Shown here piece after piece: positions 1 to 8,206 of a stretch of 50,461 nt of DNA. A program made the position numbers and the translations under genes. Source of the stretch: Siminovitchia terrae (lineage in GTDB: Bacteria > Bacillota > Bacilli > Bacillales > Bacillaceae_C); NCBI RefSeq assembly GCF_003605405.2, contig NZ_QYTW02000002.1:373561-424021 (forward strand). The letters run 5' to 3'. Below the pieces are notes generated by a model. It was not told the DNA's origin. It saw only the letters and a program-made list of their open reading frames with translations, and searched no databases. The first letter of the stretch is position 1. Each line of letters starts with the position of its first letter.

Positions 1-135
1 AAACTTGGTCTTGTTCGTTTTGCAAAAAGTCGTGATATAGAAGGTCGTATTCTTAACGCAACTGGTGTCCCTGTAGCTTTTACCCAACTACTCCCAGCCG
101 TTAATTTCCATGCTTTTAGGAAACACAAAAGTTGA
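1..135 (+). pseudogene. TnpB (IS200/IS605-type) fragment, cut by the window edge and by a junction
   Basis: Reading from base 1, the first 21 codons give KLGLVRFAKSRDIEGRILNA, which resembles the central part of IS1341-type TnpB (the RNA-guided nuclease of IS200/IS605 elements), where KLGxVRFxKSRExEG is a familiar stretch. After about base 62 the similarity ends, and the frame continues through 22 unrelated residues to a stop at 133-135. No catalytic RuvC or zinc-ribbon segment follows. I infer a decayed insertion-element remnant whose 5' part lies outside the window. Confidence 0.5.
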
Positions 136-165
136 TAAAAGTTTACATAGGTGTGCCCGAACCTG

Positions 166-2058
166 CTAAAGATTAATTTTCAGCACTCTGCCCATCTTTT
201 TTAATTCTGATTCAATGTATTCTTTACTATAGTCATAGCCGATTAGAGCGATAACTTTTCCAGAGTGGTCCATCACTGGTGCAAGGCTTGATTTCCACTC
301 TCCAAAAATGTCCCTGTACACCGGGGTTACTTCAACTCTTCCCTTTACTGCATTACGTGCCACTTTCATAAATTCCTCTGAACTTTCATACGATTCTCCA
401 GGTTCCATCACGAAATCTTTGTCGGCCACAAGGGTTCTGAATTTTTTATTGTCGAGAATGTCGAAGATAAAGGACCACTTAATTCCGCCTTCCTGCTTTC
501 TAATCATCGTCAGCTGCGCCTGTATTTTTTTGAATATTGGATTATTAGTGGTTGGGTTTCTCTTTAAATCGCTGACTTCCTCTGGTTCTATGATAGCTGC
601 AGTGGCTATGGCAACTGAACGCAATCGGTTATTTAGTTGGTCTTCAAGTATTTTTCTTTTTTCGGAAGGTGAGATGTTTTGTTTAGATAAATTGTTAAGA
701 ATCTTTTTGTACTTCCTGCTCATGGTTGGCTGGCTGACATTCAATGCTTTAGCCGCAAGTTTGATCGATTTATACTTTTCCATAGCCATGTTGATTAATT
801 GCTCTTCTACAAGGTCGATTGCATCTTGAAGCGGTATGAGATGTTCAAATACAGGGGGCGCCTTCATTATTTCTTGCTCAAGCGGCACATATTCTTGCAC
901 AGCGGATGCATCTACTGTCGGGCCTTTACTTGTCACTACAATTCTTTCGACCGTATTCTCAAGCTGCCTAATATTTCCCGGCCATTCATATATGGACATT
1001 AAGTCAATGGCATCCTGATCAATTTGAACAGTACGGTCATACAAATGATTATATTTGTGCAAAAAGAAGTTAATTAAGTATGGCAGCTCTTCAAGTCTTT
1101 CTCTTAAAGATGGAATCTCAATCGGAATGACATTTAAACGGTAGTAAAGATCTTCTCTGAATTCCCCTTTTTCAACCAATGTTTTCAGGTTTTTGTTTGT
1201 AGCTGTGATGATCTGGATATCCAGTTTGATTGGTTTGAAGCTTCCCAAAGGAGTGATTTCTCTTTCTTGAAGAACTCTGAGCAGTTTCACCTGAAGATTG
1301 AGCGGCATTTCCCCTATCTCATCAAGAAAAAGCACGCCATGATTAGCAAGTTCGAATTTGCCTGGCATGCCTTCTTTTTTGGCTCCACTGAATGCTCCTT
1401 CTACATACCCGAATAATTCACTTTCCAATAAATTTTCAGGGATTGCACCGCAGTTTACTGGAATGAAAGGTTGGTTTTTCCTTGGCCCCAAGTCATGAAT
1501 GGCTCTTGCAATCACTTCTTTTCCCACTCCGGACTCCCCTAATAATAGAACCGAAGAGGAAACTTTTGAAACAACTTCCACTGTGTTTAAAACAGTCATC
1601 ATCTTTTGACTTTTCACGATAAATAATCTTGAGGTATCATTTGCTGATGCTTTCGAAAAATCAATATCCTCGTCAGCTTGATCTTCCATCAAAACATTAT
1701 CGTTCCTTGAAAGAACTTTAAACCCCCATGTTACATATTCAATATCACCGATCTGGCTTTCTGGATAATAGGTAATAAGAATTCTTTGATTATTCCAGGA
1801 GGTTTTGATGGCAGATCTCTTATTTTCATTTTTGAATTCATCCAATGGTTCTTCTTCATAAAAGATTTGTTTCTCAATCTCGAATAAGTTCATCCCGATT
1901 AAGTTGGTTTTGTCGTTCCATAATTTCTCAATACCCCCAAAATTTTCCGTGATCCTACCCTGATGATCTGTGATGATGATTTCGTCATAAATATTTAGAA
2001 GAGTAGATTTTAAAACGTTTACAAATGAGTTATTTGATTTTAAAGATGAACTATTCAT
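166..2058 (-). CDS. Sigma-54-dependent transcriptional activator (PAS, AAA+, HTH, C-terminal sensor-like domain)
   Basis: Bacterial enhancer-binding protein that would use ATP to open sigma-54 promoters. From the chosen start (MNSSSLKSNN, 630 aa) there is a PAS-like region (about 15-120), then an AAA+ domain with Walker A GESGVGKE (about 174-181), the sigma-54 loop as GAFSGA (about 221-226, usually GAFTGA) and Walker B LFLDEIGE. A Fis-like HTH (KLAAKALNVSQPTMSRKYKK) follows. Unusually, about 150 more residues come after the HTH; they resemble a Cache/PAS ligand-binding fold (EPGESYESSEEF, VTPVYRDIFGEW, GKVIALIGYDYS), without any membrane segment. An upstream in-frame ATG at 2181 would add 41 residues that overlap the divergent promoter, so I prefer 2058. 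It faces two sigma-54 promoters (2183 and 4246), which it probably controls. Confidence 0.9.
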   Translation of the reverse strand: MNSSSLKSNNSFVNVLKSTLLNIYDEIIITDHQGRITENFGGIEKLWNDKTNLIGMNLFEIEKQIFYEEEPLDEFKNENKRSAIKTSWNNQRILITYYPESQIGDIEYVTWGFKVLSRNDNVLMEDQADEDIDFSKASANDTSRLFIVKSQKMMTVLNTVEVVSKVSSSVLLLGESGVGKEVIARAIHDLGPRKNQPFIPVNCGAIPENLLESELFGYVEGAFSGAKKEGMPGKFELANHGVLFLDEIGEMPLNLQVKLLRVLQEREITPLGSFKPIKLDIQIITATNKNLKTLVEKGEFREDLYYRLNVIPIEIPSLRERLEELPYLINFFLHKYNHLYDRTVQIDQDAIDLMSIYEWPGNIRQLENTVERIVVTSKGPTVDASAVQEYVPLEQEIMKAPPVFEHLIPLQDAIDLVEEQLINMAMEKYKSIKLAAKALNVSQPTMSRKYKKILNNLSKQNISPSEKRKILEDQLNNRLRSVAIATAAIIEPEEVSDLKRNPTTNNPIFKKIQAQLTMIRKQEGGIKWSFIFDILDNKKFRTLVADKDFVMEPGESYESSEEFMKVARNAVKGRVEVTPVYRDIFGEWKSSLAPVMDHSGKVIALIGYDYSKEYIESELKKMGRVLKINL

Positions 2059-2106
2059 TATGCCATTCCCACATCCTTTATAGGTACTTTGTTCTAGGAG
2101 AGTAGT

Positions 2107-2117
2107 GATTTCAATTT
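2107..2117. promoter_or_regulatory. Candidate upstream activator site GATTTCAATTT
   Basis: This 11-mer lies 66-76 bp upstream of the -24 element at 2183. Its exact reverse complement, AAATTGAAATC, lies at 4179-4189, 57-67 bp upstream of the -24 element of the second sigma-54 promoter. Such a pair would suit a shared enhancer for the adjacent activator. The motif is AT-rich, so chance occurrence is possible. Confidence 0.3.
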
Positions 2118-2182
2118 TAAATGAAAAATTCATAAATGCAACTCGAATTTTCCCGCAATCCCTAAATGTAAAGGTTTTCAAT

Positions 2183-2199
2183 TTGGCACGATACTTGCA
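2183..2199 (+). promoter_or_regulatory. Sigma-54 (-24/-12) promoter of the permease operon
   Basis: TTGGCAC-GATAC-TTGCA matches the sigma-54 consensus TGGCAC-N5-TTGCW exactly, with correct spacing. Transcription would begin near 2210, just ahead of the small ORF and permease. It is divergent from the activator gene. Confidence 0.88.
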
Positions 2200-2235
2200 A
2201 AATAAGTATTTGAAAAAATGATTGGGGGGATTCTT

Positions 2236-2436
2236 TTGAAAAGAGAAAGCATGATTGAAAAGAACATGATGTCTTCAAATGAGTTTGTCAAAAATCTATA
2301 TACGGATCTTCATGGAAGAATTCAAGATTACGAGAAGGAGGAATCAAGTGTTAAAAAAATGACGAAGGCGGAAGCTATGCCGGAGATCGTTACAGTAGGA
2401 GGGTTTTGCATCTTTTTATTAACGGTTATTTTTTAA
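2236..2436 (+). CDS. Small single-span membrane protein, hypothetical
   Basis: A 66-residue protein starting at TTG 2236, which sits 5-6 nt after a GGGGGG ribosome site; the in-frame ATG at 2218 would be only about 8 nt from the predicted transcription start. The first 45 residues are charged (EKEESSVKKMTKAEAM), and the C-terminus is one hydrophobic segment (IVTVGGFCIFLLTVIF) that ends the protein, like a tail anchor. It lies directly behind a sigma-54 promoter and 87 bp ahead of the permease, so it may be a small accessory subunit of that transporter. I do not recognise the family. Confidence 0.6.
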   Translation: MKRESMIEKNMMSSNEFVKNLYTDLHGRIQDYEKEESSVKKMTKAEAMPEIVTVGGFCIFLLTVIF

Positions 2437-2523
2437 AAATGATTAGAGGCGCTTTCTACCATTTAAGGCAGCAAACGTTCACGCCACCAGAAAAAATAAA
2501 AATTTAAAAATTTGGAGGTTCTA

Positions 2524-3954
2524 ATGAGTAAAGATAACAATTCGGCTATTTCTAAAGATGTGGCATTCGGTTTTCTGCCTGCACAAAAAAATGATAGGGT
2601 ATTTGGCTTTTGGGATCTGGTCCTCATTCAGGTAGGAATTGGGATTTCCTGTATTTGTATACTTACCGGCAGCTATACTGGCATGCTGTTGAATGCTAAG
2701 GAATCGTTAGCGGCTGTTTTATTTGGGAATGCTATTCCGTTCTTTTTAATTGCACCTATCATTCTGCTATTTGCCAGGTTTGGAGTTGATACGTTTATCG
2801 GCTTTAGAAGTGCACTTGGATATTTAGGTTCAAATATTTTTTATTTCATTTTTATGTTACTTACGATCGGATATATGTCAGTAGCCTTTTTCATGGCTGG
2901 AGAAGCTTTAGTGAAGATTGCTTCCGTCATAGGCCTTCCTGGATTTTTTGTAAGTAGTAAAACGGGAGCTCCGTTCTTTGCGATCATTGTCTTTGCCATT
3001 GTATTTTTCATAACATTCCAAGGGCCGCTGGTCATGCGCAAGTTCAACCTCATTGGTGTCCCGGCCATTTTGCTTGTTGTTTTAGGGCTATTTTTAATGT
3101 TGATATTTGGAATAGGTTTAACTAAAATTTTTGGTTTATCCCCAGCTGAACCTTATCCTGGAGATCATACTCGTTCGTTTGTTACAGCTTTAGAAATAAA
3201 TGTTGGACTTGGATTTTCCTGGCTTCCATATCTTGGACAATACGCTCGGCTTGCCAGAAATGAAAAGACAGCTTTCAGAGCAGGGTTTTTCAGCTATGGC
3301 GTCATCGTCAACATTGCGGTCATTTTCGGAGCTCTATCGGCAATAGTGGTTGCATCAGTAGAACCAACTGATTGGATGTTTGCTATTGCAGGTTCCTGGG
3401 CTGGAGCCATTGGTCTTGTATTACTTACAATCGGAAACATCACTGCTGGTACTTTTCTTATGTATTCACAAGCGATCAGCTTTAAAACTGTTTTTCCAAA
3501 GAAATCTTGGAAGTTTGCCATGGGAACAGCCATACCAACTATATTGTTACTATTAAGTGCATCTTTTTACCAAGCCTTCGGTTCCTTCATTACAGTGATT
3601 GCCTACATCATGGCCGTGTTTGGTGGGATCGTCATTTCTGACTTCTTCTTTGTGAAGAAACAGAAGCTATCTATTAAAGACTTATATGATACGAATGGGA
3701 ACTATTATTACTGGCGTGGAGTGAACCCTTCCGCAATTGTTAGCTTTATCGTTGGTACCATTGTGTATTGGAGCTTATATAATCCTGTGATGGATACATC
3801 AAGCGGCTTATTCTATTATATTTCCGCAGGGATACCAGCGTATTTTACAGCCGGGATTAGCTATTATATTTCGGCAAAATTCATCTTTTCTTTTCATACA
3901 GATCGGGTAGTTGAAGAAAATACCTTGGTATCTAAAGGAAAAAGTGCTGTTTAA
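2524..3954 (+). CDS. NCS1-type permease (cytosine/purine/allantoin family)
   Basis: Integral membrane transporter of 476 aa with about 12 hydrophobic segments. The N-terminal FGFWDLVLIQVGIGISCICILTG, GLGFSWLPYLGQYARLARNE in the middle and the ISDFFFVKK region near residue 380 are typical of nucleobase:cation symporter-1 proteins, which import purines, pyrimidines, allantoin, hydantoins or thiamine. The ATG at 2524 follows GGAGG by 6 nt; the TTG at 2512 lies inside that ribosome site. Expression should come from the sigma-54 promoter at 2183. The last codon and stop (GTT TAA) merge with the first bases of a dispersed repeat. Its proximity to an N-demethylase operon suggests an N-methylated heterocycle or amine as substrate, which is inference. 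Confidence 0.85.
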   Translation: MSKDNNSAISKDVAFGFLPAQKNDRVFGFWDLVLIQVGIGISCICILTGSYTGMLLNAKESLAAVLFGNAIPFFLIAPIILLFARFGVDTFIGFRSALGYLGSNIFYFIFMLLTIGYMSVAFFMAGEALVKIASVIGLPGFFVSSKTGAPFFAIIVFAIVFFITFQGPLVMRKFNLIGVPAILLVVLGLFLMLIFGIGLTKIFGLSPAEPYPGDHTRSFVTALEINVGLGFSWLPYLGQYARLARNEKTAFRAGFFSYGVIVNIAVIFGALSAIVVASVEPTDWMFAIAGSWAGAIGLVLLTIGNITAGTFLMYSQAISFKTVFPKKSWKFAMGTAIPTILLLLSASFYQAFGSFITVIAYIMAVFGGIVISDFFFVKKQKLSIKDLYDTNGNYYYWRGVNPSAIVSFIVGTIVYWSLYNPVMDTSSGLFYYISAGIPAYFTAGISYYISAKFIFSFHTDRVVEENTLVSKGKSAV

Positions 3955-4140
3955 CTTCATTCAGCAGAAGTCTCCCACTTCTGTAAGTGGTGAGATGAAT
4001 GCATATTGGTATTCCATCAGGGGGGTTCAAACCCCGGCTGAATAAAGTTAAAGCCTCCGGCGGGCCACAGATTTTCAGAGGAAATTTATCGAGTGGAGCT
4101 CGATAAAATCTTGACGCAAATACGCTAAGGCGCATTTGAT
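3950..4140. repeat. Dispersed structured repeat A, copy 1
   Basis: First of five copies of an approximately 190-bp element that starts TTTAACTTCATTCAGC and ends GCGCATTTGAT. It contains several hairpins: a 5' arm around CCCACTTCTGTAAGTGG, a strong ATTCAG..GGGGTTCAAACCCC..CTGAAT stem, a TATCGAG..CTCGATA stem inside AGATTTT/AAAATCT arms, and a terminal AAATACGC/GCGCATTT stem. Its TAA is used as the stop codon of the permease. Confidence 0.85.
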
Positions 4141-4245
4141 TCGTAAAATTTCGTTTTTGAATGGAAATTTAAAAAATGAAATTGAAATCGGAGTTTTAAA
4201 AACGTAAAAGGATGGATATATGGTGGTTTTTGTCCCGCAAAGGTT

Positions 4246-4262
4246 TTGGCACGTTAATTGCA
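4246..4262 (+). promoter_or_regulatory. Sigma-54 (-24/-12) promoter of the hemA/N-demethylase operon
   Basis: TTGGCAC-GTTAA-TTGCA is a second exact match to the sigma-54 consensus, about 90 bp before the TTG start of hemA. Immediately upstream, TCCCGCAA and AAGGTTTT also occur ahead of the promoter at 2183, so the two regulatory regions share sequence beyond the core elements. Confidence 0.88.
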
Positions 4263-4349
4263 TTATGTATGAAGTGTAAGTTAGAAGGTGAAAATTCCTT
4301 TCCACTACTGTCAGCTTCATGAATGAAATCAACTGGAAGGAGGGGTATA

Positions 4350-5690
4350 TTGGCTGTCTCGGTTGTTGGGTTAAATCACGATAGTGCCTCTTTGTCCGTA
4401 AGGGAACAGCTTCACTTTAATGATGAAGAGAAAAAGAATTTTGAAATGAAATTGACTTCCAGCAACGTTATTAAAGAATGTGTTGTGCTCAGCACCTGTA
4501 ACAGAACAGAAATTTATGTAGTTACAGATCGTCTGTACTTGGCGGAAGGAATGATAAAAAAACTTCTGCTACAGAAGGTAAAGAAAGACTCAAGGAAAGC
4601 TGAGAAGGCCTTGTATGTGAAAGTAAACGATGAAGCTGTTAGTCATTTGTTTACAGTAGTATGTGGTCTAGATTCCTTAGTGATTGGCGAAACCCAAATA
4701 TTAGGGCAGGTCAAGGATGCTTTTTTCCAAAGTCAAAAAATGGGCAGTACTGGAATAGTGCTTAACCGACTTTTCAAACAGGCGGTCACCTTAGGTAAAA
4801 AGGCTCATGCAAGGACTGGTATAGGAAAGCGAGCTGTGTCTGTCAGTTATGCGGCGATTCATTTTCTTAAAGAAAATATTTCCGGTTTGGAACAAAAACA
4901 AATTTTGATTATTGGGGCTGGCACAATGAGTAAATTAGCCGCTCAGCATTTAATATCAATTGGGTGCGGCGATCTGCTTTTTGCAAATCGCACTTTAGAC
5001 AGGGCGGCTGAATTGGCAGATACATTTGGTGGTAGCGCCAGCAGGATAAATGACTGCTTTGAATTAATGCAGCAAGTCGATATTGTCATCTGTTCCGTTG
5101 ACAAAAGAAACTACTTGATTCATTTGGAAGGAATACTTGGTTTTATCTCAAAAAGAAAGCGCCCTCTTTATCTGATTGACCTGGGAGTCCCAAGAAATAT
5201 AGATCCCAGCATAGCTGACATTGAAAACGTTCACTTATATGATTTGGATCATTTTAAGGAAGTTATTGAATCAAACTGTCAACGAAGAATAGAAGAAGCG
5301 CATAAGATCAAACGGATGATTAGAGAGGAACTGGATGAATTTAACCAATGGATACAAACACTTCCGGTCACGATCCTCATACGGGAGCTGCAAGAAAATG
5401 CTTTAAAAATAGAAGCTGAAGCAATCAAAAATATAGAAAATAAACTACCGGATTTAACGGATAGGGAGAAGCGAGTTATTCATAAGTTTACAAAGATGAT
5501 TTCCAGCCAGTTGATTCGCCAACCCATTCTTATGTTGAAAGAAATAGCTTCCTTAGAAGATGACCGGGTCAAGAAGATCGAGTACCTGGGATTAGCTTCG
5601 CGAATATTAGGGCTTGAAAGTGAATTGAGATTTGATTCCGATGTGAAGCAAGCACTTTTAAATGAAACGTTAGAAGAGACAGGAAGTTAA
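4350..5690 (+). CDS. hemA: Glutamyl-tRNA reductase (HemA paralogue)
   Basis: Reduces glutamyl-tRNA(Glu) to glutamate-1-semialdehyde with NADPH, the committing step of C5 heme synthesis. At 446 aa it is full length. Visible are the start region VVGLNHDSASLSVRE, the catalytic cysteine in STCNRTE, SHLFTVVCGLDSLVIGETQILG, the nucleotide-binding GAGTMSKLAAQHL, DLGVPRNIDP, and the C-terminal helical dimerisation domain. The TTG at 4350 follows AAGGAGGGG, whereas the ATG at 4323 lacks a site. It does not have the usual hemXCDBL neighbours: it leads a sigma-54 operon whose next gene, 15 nt on, encodes a heme-dependent demethylase. I infer a dedicated copy that raises heme supply when the demethylase is induced. 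Confidence 0.93.
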   Translation: MAVSVVGLNHDSASLSVREQLHFNDEEKKNFEMKLTSSNVIKECVVLSTCNRTEIYVVTDRLYLAEGMIKKLLLQKVKKDSRKAEKALYVKVNDEAVSHLFTVVCGLDSLVIGETQILGQVKDAFFQSQKMGSTGIVLNRLFKQAVTLGKKAHARTGIGKRAVSVSYAAIHFLKENISGLEQKQILIIGAGTMSKLAAQHLISIGCGDLLFANRTLDRAAELADTFGGSASRINDCFELMQQVDIVICSVDKRNYLIHLEGILGFISKRKRPLYLIDLGVPRNIDPSIADIENVHLYDLDHFKEVIESNCQRRIEEAHKIKRMIREELDEFNQWIQTLPVTILIRELQENALKIEAEAIKNIENKLPDLTDREKRVIHKFTKMISSQLIRQPILMLKEIASLEDDRVKKIEYLGLASRILGLESELRFDSDVKQALLNETLEETGS

Positions 5691-5705
5691 AAGGAGGAAA
5701 ATCAG

Positions 5706-6683
5706 ATGTACAAATCTACAAACTTAGATATGTTTACATTTCCATTTGTAAATTTCAAGGATAAGACTTACCGCTATTCCAATGACCTGGTGGCACTGCC
5801 AGAGGACAAAGTGAACTTTATGAAAATTGCTCCAGAATATGAGGCGCAAATTAGAAGAAAAAGGGCAATGTTGGAGAAACAGCCTGATGTTCGCTACCAG
5901 TCGTTTCCACATACAATGGAAATGCAGTGGGAGTTTGTCGAATTACTCATCGGTTTGGCGGTAGATAAATATCCTGAACATTTCAGTGTTGAAATAGACG
6001 GGGATCAATGGACTTTTACCAACCATATTCTCGGAGAAACAGAAAAATTTACTTTTGGGGATGAATCTAGTCTTTCGCATGAACCTTACGACATGATTGG
6101 CCGTCATTTCCATAATGACTTTATGTTAATGGTCAATAGGGATGATAACTTCTATCTTGAAGTTGCTCAGGAGTCTTTTGCAGCTTTGTTCTCTCCAAAC
6201 TGGAATCTTGGAATGAGCTTTAATGAGATACATGGACCTGTTCCGTTTAAAAGCCGGGACGGAGTACATCTGACAGATAGAATTCGCAAGTTTTTGTTGA
6301 CTCTTGAACCAGGTGCACCAAGAACAAGAGTCAACTGGAACCTGATGGCAGATCGCTGGGATGTAAACTATGAAACGATGGATGTTTGGGGACCCCAAAG
6401 GGAAAAAGTGACAAATGAAAATGCTGGAAAGCTGGTACATCTTCGCGTTGAAGAGCAATGGTTCATCCGTATGCCGCGAAGCAATGCGGTCTTGTTCGTC
6501 CTTGATACACAGTTTCTACCTTTGGAAGACCTGGTGAAAAGACCTGACTGGTTGGAAATCACTTATTTCAACCTTGCGGATATTCCGGATGATATGGCGG
6601 AATACAAGGGAATGGCACCATTTTTACCTCAGTCAGTCGAATACTTGAAAAACTTGATTGAGACGATGAAAGTACAACAATAA
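5706..6683 (+). CDS. Heme-dependent oxidative N-demethylase, alpha subunit family (DUF3445)
   Basis: A 325-aa protein that I recognise as the DUF3445/HODM family, whose studied members are heme proteins that oxidatively remove N-methyl groups (for example dimethylamine to methylamine and formaldehyde) with electrons from a flavin/iron-sulfur reductase. Supporting stretches are DVRYQSFPHTMEMQWE, IGRHFHNDFMLM, FSPNWNLGMSFNEIHGPVPF and LEPGAPRTRVNW. No signal peptide or membrane segment, so cytoplasmic. The start has a strong AAGGAGG site. Its upstream neighbour is hemA and downstream lie a DmmA-like subunit and a reductase, a set resembling the dmm genes. The substrate in this organism cannot be read from sequence. 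Confidence 0.88.
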   Translation: MYKSTNLDMFTFPFVNFKDKTYRYSNDLVALPEDKVNFMKIAPEYEAQIRRKRAMLEKQPDVRYQSFPHTMEMQWEFVELLIGLAVDKYPEHFSVEIDGDQWTFTNHILGETEKFTFGDESSLSHEPYDMIGRHFHNDFMLMVNRDDNFYLEVAQESFAALFSPNWNLGMSFNEIHGPVPFKSRDGVHLTDRIRKFLLTLEPGAPRTRVNWNLMADRWDVNYETMDVWGPQREKVTNENAGKLVHLRVEEQWFIRMPRSNAVLFVLDTQFLPLEDLVKRPDWLEITYFNLADIPDDMAEYKGMAPFLPQSVEYLKNLIETMKVQQ

Positions 6684-6708
6684 AACTTAGTAGAAAGGGA
6701 GGAGCACT

Positions 6709-7200
6709 TTGTATAGTAGTCCAGTATTATATGATCAATCAGAAACATTAAAAGATGAACTTACTTTTAATAATAAAAGGAGAAAGCATCTGATCGTTTA
6801 CGATCAAAAAGCTGCAGAAGACATCATTCAGACATTGGACAATCATTCGCATGATCAGTATGAGGCTCTTGAAATAAGAGATTCTACTAATCTTCAGGAT
6901 TTACGAGTCCTGCTCTACAGTCAAAAAATGGGTACTCAATTATACATTGCATCAGATTGGGATCACGCTGTTACGGTCTTTACCGAGGCAGTGGAAGCAG
7001 GCTTTACAGAAGATGAAATTCAGGTGATCATATACGGCCCTACAAAACGTTACGTCTATTGTGTCAAATGCTATAACACAAGTGAAACCACTTACGATGA
7101 TGAGGTCCAGTGCCCACACTGCAGTATCCATATGGAAGTTGGACCATTTTTCTCAAAAGTCCGTAAAGGTTACATCGGATATCCATTCAATCCAAATTAA
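6709..7200 (+). CDS. Dimethylamine monooxygenase subunit DmmA-like protein
   Basis: A 163-aa cytoplasmic protein starting at TTG after AAAGGGAGGAG. The N-terminal two thirds are alpha/beta-like (LLYSQKMGTQLYIASDWDHA). The C-terminus carries two CxxC pairs (CVKC and CPHC, about 119-136) that look like a zinc ribbon or rubredoxin-type knuckle, followed by GPFFSKVRKGYIGYP. This arrangement fits the small DmmA subunit of multicomponent dimethylamine monooxygenases. It lies 25 nt after the DUF3445 gene and 25 nt before the reductase, so it is probably a structural or electron-transfer component of the demethylase. Naming rests on recalled family features and gene context. Confidence 0.72.
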   Translation: MYSSPVLYDQSETLKDELTFNNKRRKHLIVYDQKAAEDIIQTLDNHSHDQYEALEIRDSTNLQDLRVLLYSQKMGTQLYIASDWDHAVTVFTEAVEAGFTEDEIQVIIYGPTKRYVYCVKCYNTSETTYDDEVQCPHCSIHMEVGPFFSKVRKGYIGYPFNPN

Positions 7201-7225
7201 CAGCAGAAGAAAGGACTGAGATAAA

Positions 7226-8185
7226 GTGCTGAGAGTATATGGAAATATTGAAATGATTGTAGAAAAAATCGAACAGGTAACAGACAGCGTCAAACGCTTC
7301 TATCTTTATCCTGCAGATAAAAAATTACTGCCAGCGTTTACTGGTGGTGCGCATATCACGACGTATGTGGATGCTGGAGATGAAATTATTGAAAGGGATT
7401 ACTCCCTCGTCAGCCACCCGACTGATCGGGCTAATTATTCCATTTCGATTAATCGTGATTCTAATTCAAGGGGCGGTTCAGTTTACTGGCATGATCATGT
7501 AAAAGTGGGGGACACAGTTAAAACAAGTTTGCCAAAAAACCATTTTGCATTAGGGTTCCACGCTAAACATCATGTATTTTATGCTGCCGGGATTGGGATT
7601 ACTCCATTCTTGACGATGATGGCTGATTTGGAAGCCCAAGGTAAAACCTTTGAGCTCCATTATGCAGCAAGAACAAAGGAACAATGTGCCTTTTACGATT
7701 ACCTGAACGAAAAACACCCTGGGAAATGCACTTTCTATTTCTCAAGAAGTGAGCAGCCGGTTCGGATGACACCTGAATCAATGAAGGATCATAGAATTGG
7801 AAGCCATGTTTACTTCTGTGGGCCGGTTTCCATGGTTGCAGAATTTAAGGACGCAGCCTTGTCTTACGGTTACCCTGATAAATCAATTCACTTTGAACTA
7901 TTTGCTAATGACACTGGGCCCAAAAATCCATTTGTAGTCGAGGTAGACAACCAGGTGATTGAAGTAACGGAACAGCAAACATTGCTTGAAGCGCTGTTGG
8001 ATGCTGGCATAGAAGCACCATATTCTTGCAAGGCTGGCGGATGCGGGCAATGTGAAATAGATGTTGTATCAGGTGCCGTGGATCATCGCGATATCTTTTT
8101 CAGCGATGAAGAAAGAGCTGAAAGAAATAGCATTTTGACATGCTGCTCAAGAGCTAAGGAAGAAAAACTTGTTTTAAAAATATAA
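7226..8185 (+). CDS. Flavin and [2Fe-2S] oxidoreductase (PDR/VanB type), demethylase reductase
   Basis: A 319-aa reductase that would pass electrons from NAD(P)H through a flavin to a plant-type [2Fe-2S] cluster and on to the heme demethylase. Domains in order: flavin-binding barrel with RDYSLVSHP (about 55-65), nucleotide-binding region with YAAGIGITPFLTMM and FCGPVSMV, and a C-terminal ferredoxin with CKAGGCGQCEID and a fourth cysteine in ILTCCSRA. This order matches phthalate dioxygenase reductase and the VanB family. It starts at GTG 7226 behind AAAGGACTGAG. The operon context makes it the likely DmmB-equivalent. Confidence 0.88.
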   Translation: MLRVYGNIEMIVEKIEQVTDSVKRFYLYPADKKLLPAFTGGAHITTYVDAGDEIIERDYSLVSHPTDRANYSISINRDSNSRGGSVYWHDHVKVGDTVKTSLPKNHFALGFHAKHHVFYAAGIGITPFLTMMADLEAQGKTFELHYAARTKEQCAFYDYLNEKHPGKCTFYFSRSEQPVRMTPESMKDHRIGSHVYFCGPVSMVAEFKDAALSYGYPDKSIHFELFANDTGPKNPFVVEVDNQVIEVTEQQTLLEALLDAGIEAPYSCKAGGCGQCEIDVVSGAVDHRDIFFSDEERAERNSILTCCSRAKEEKLVLKI

Positions 8186-8206
8186 CAACATACGAGGTGG
8201 ACAAAA

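Noticed and set aside
3950-4140. tRNA-like element (GGGGGTTCAAACCCC stem) in repeat A
   Set aside because: The stem recalls a T-arm, but no acceptor, D-arm or anticodon arm can be drawn around it.
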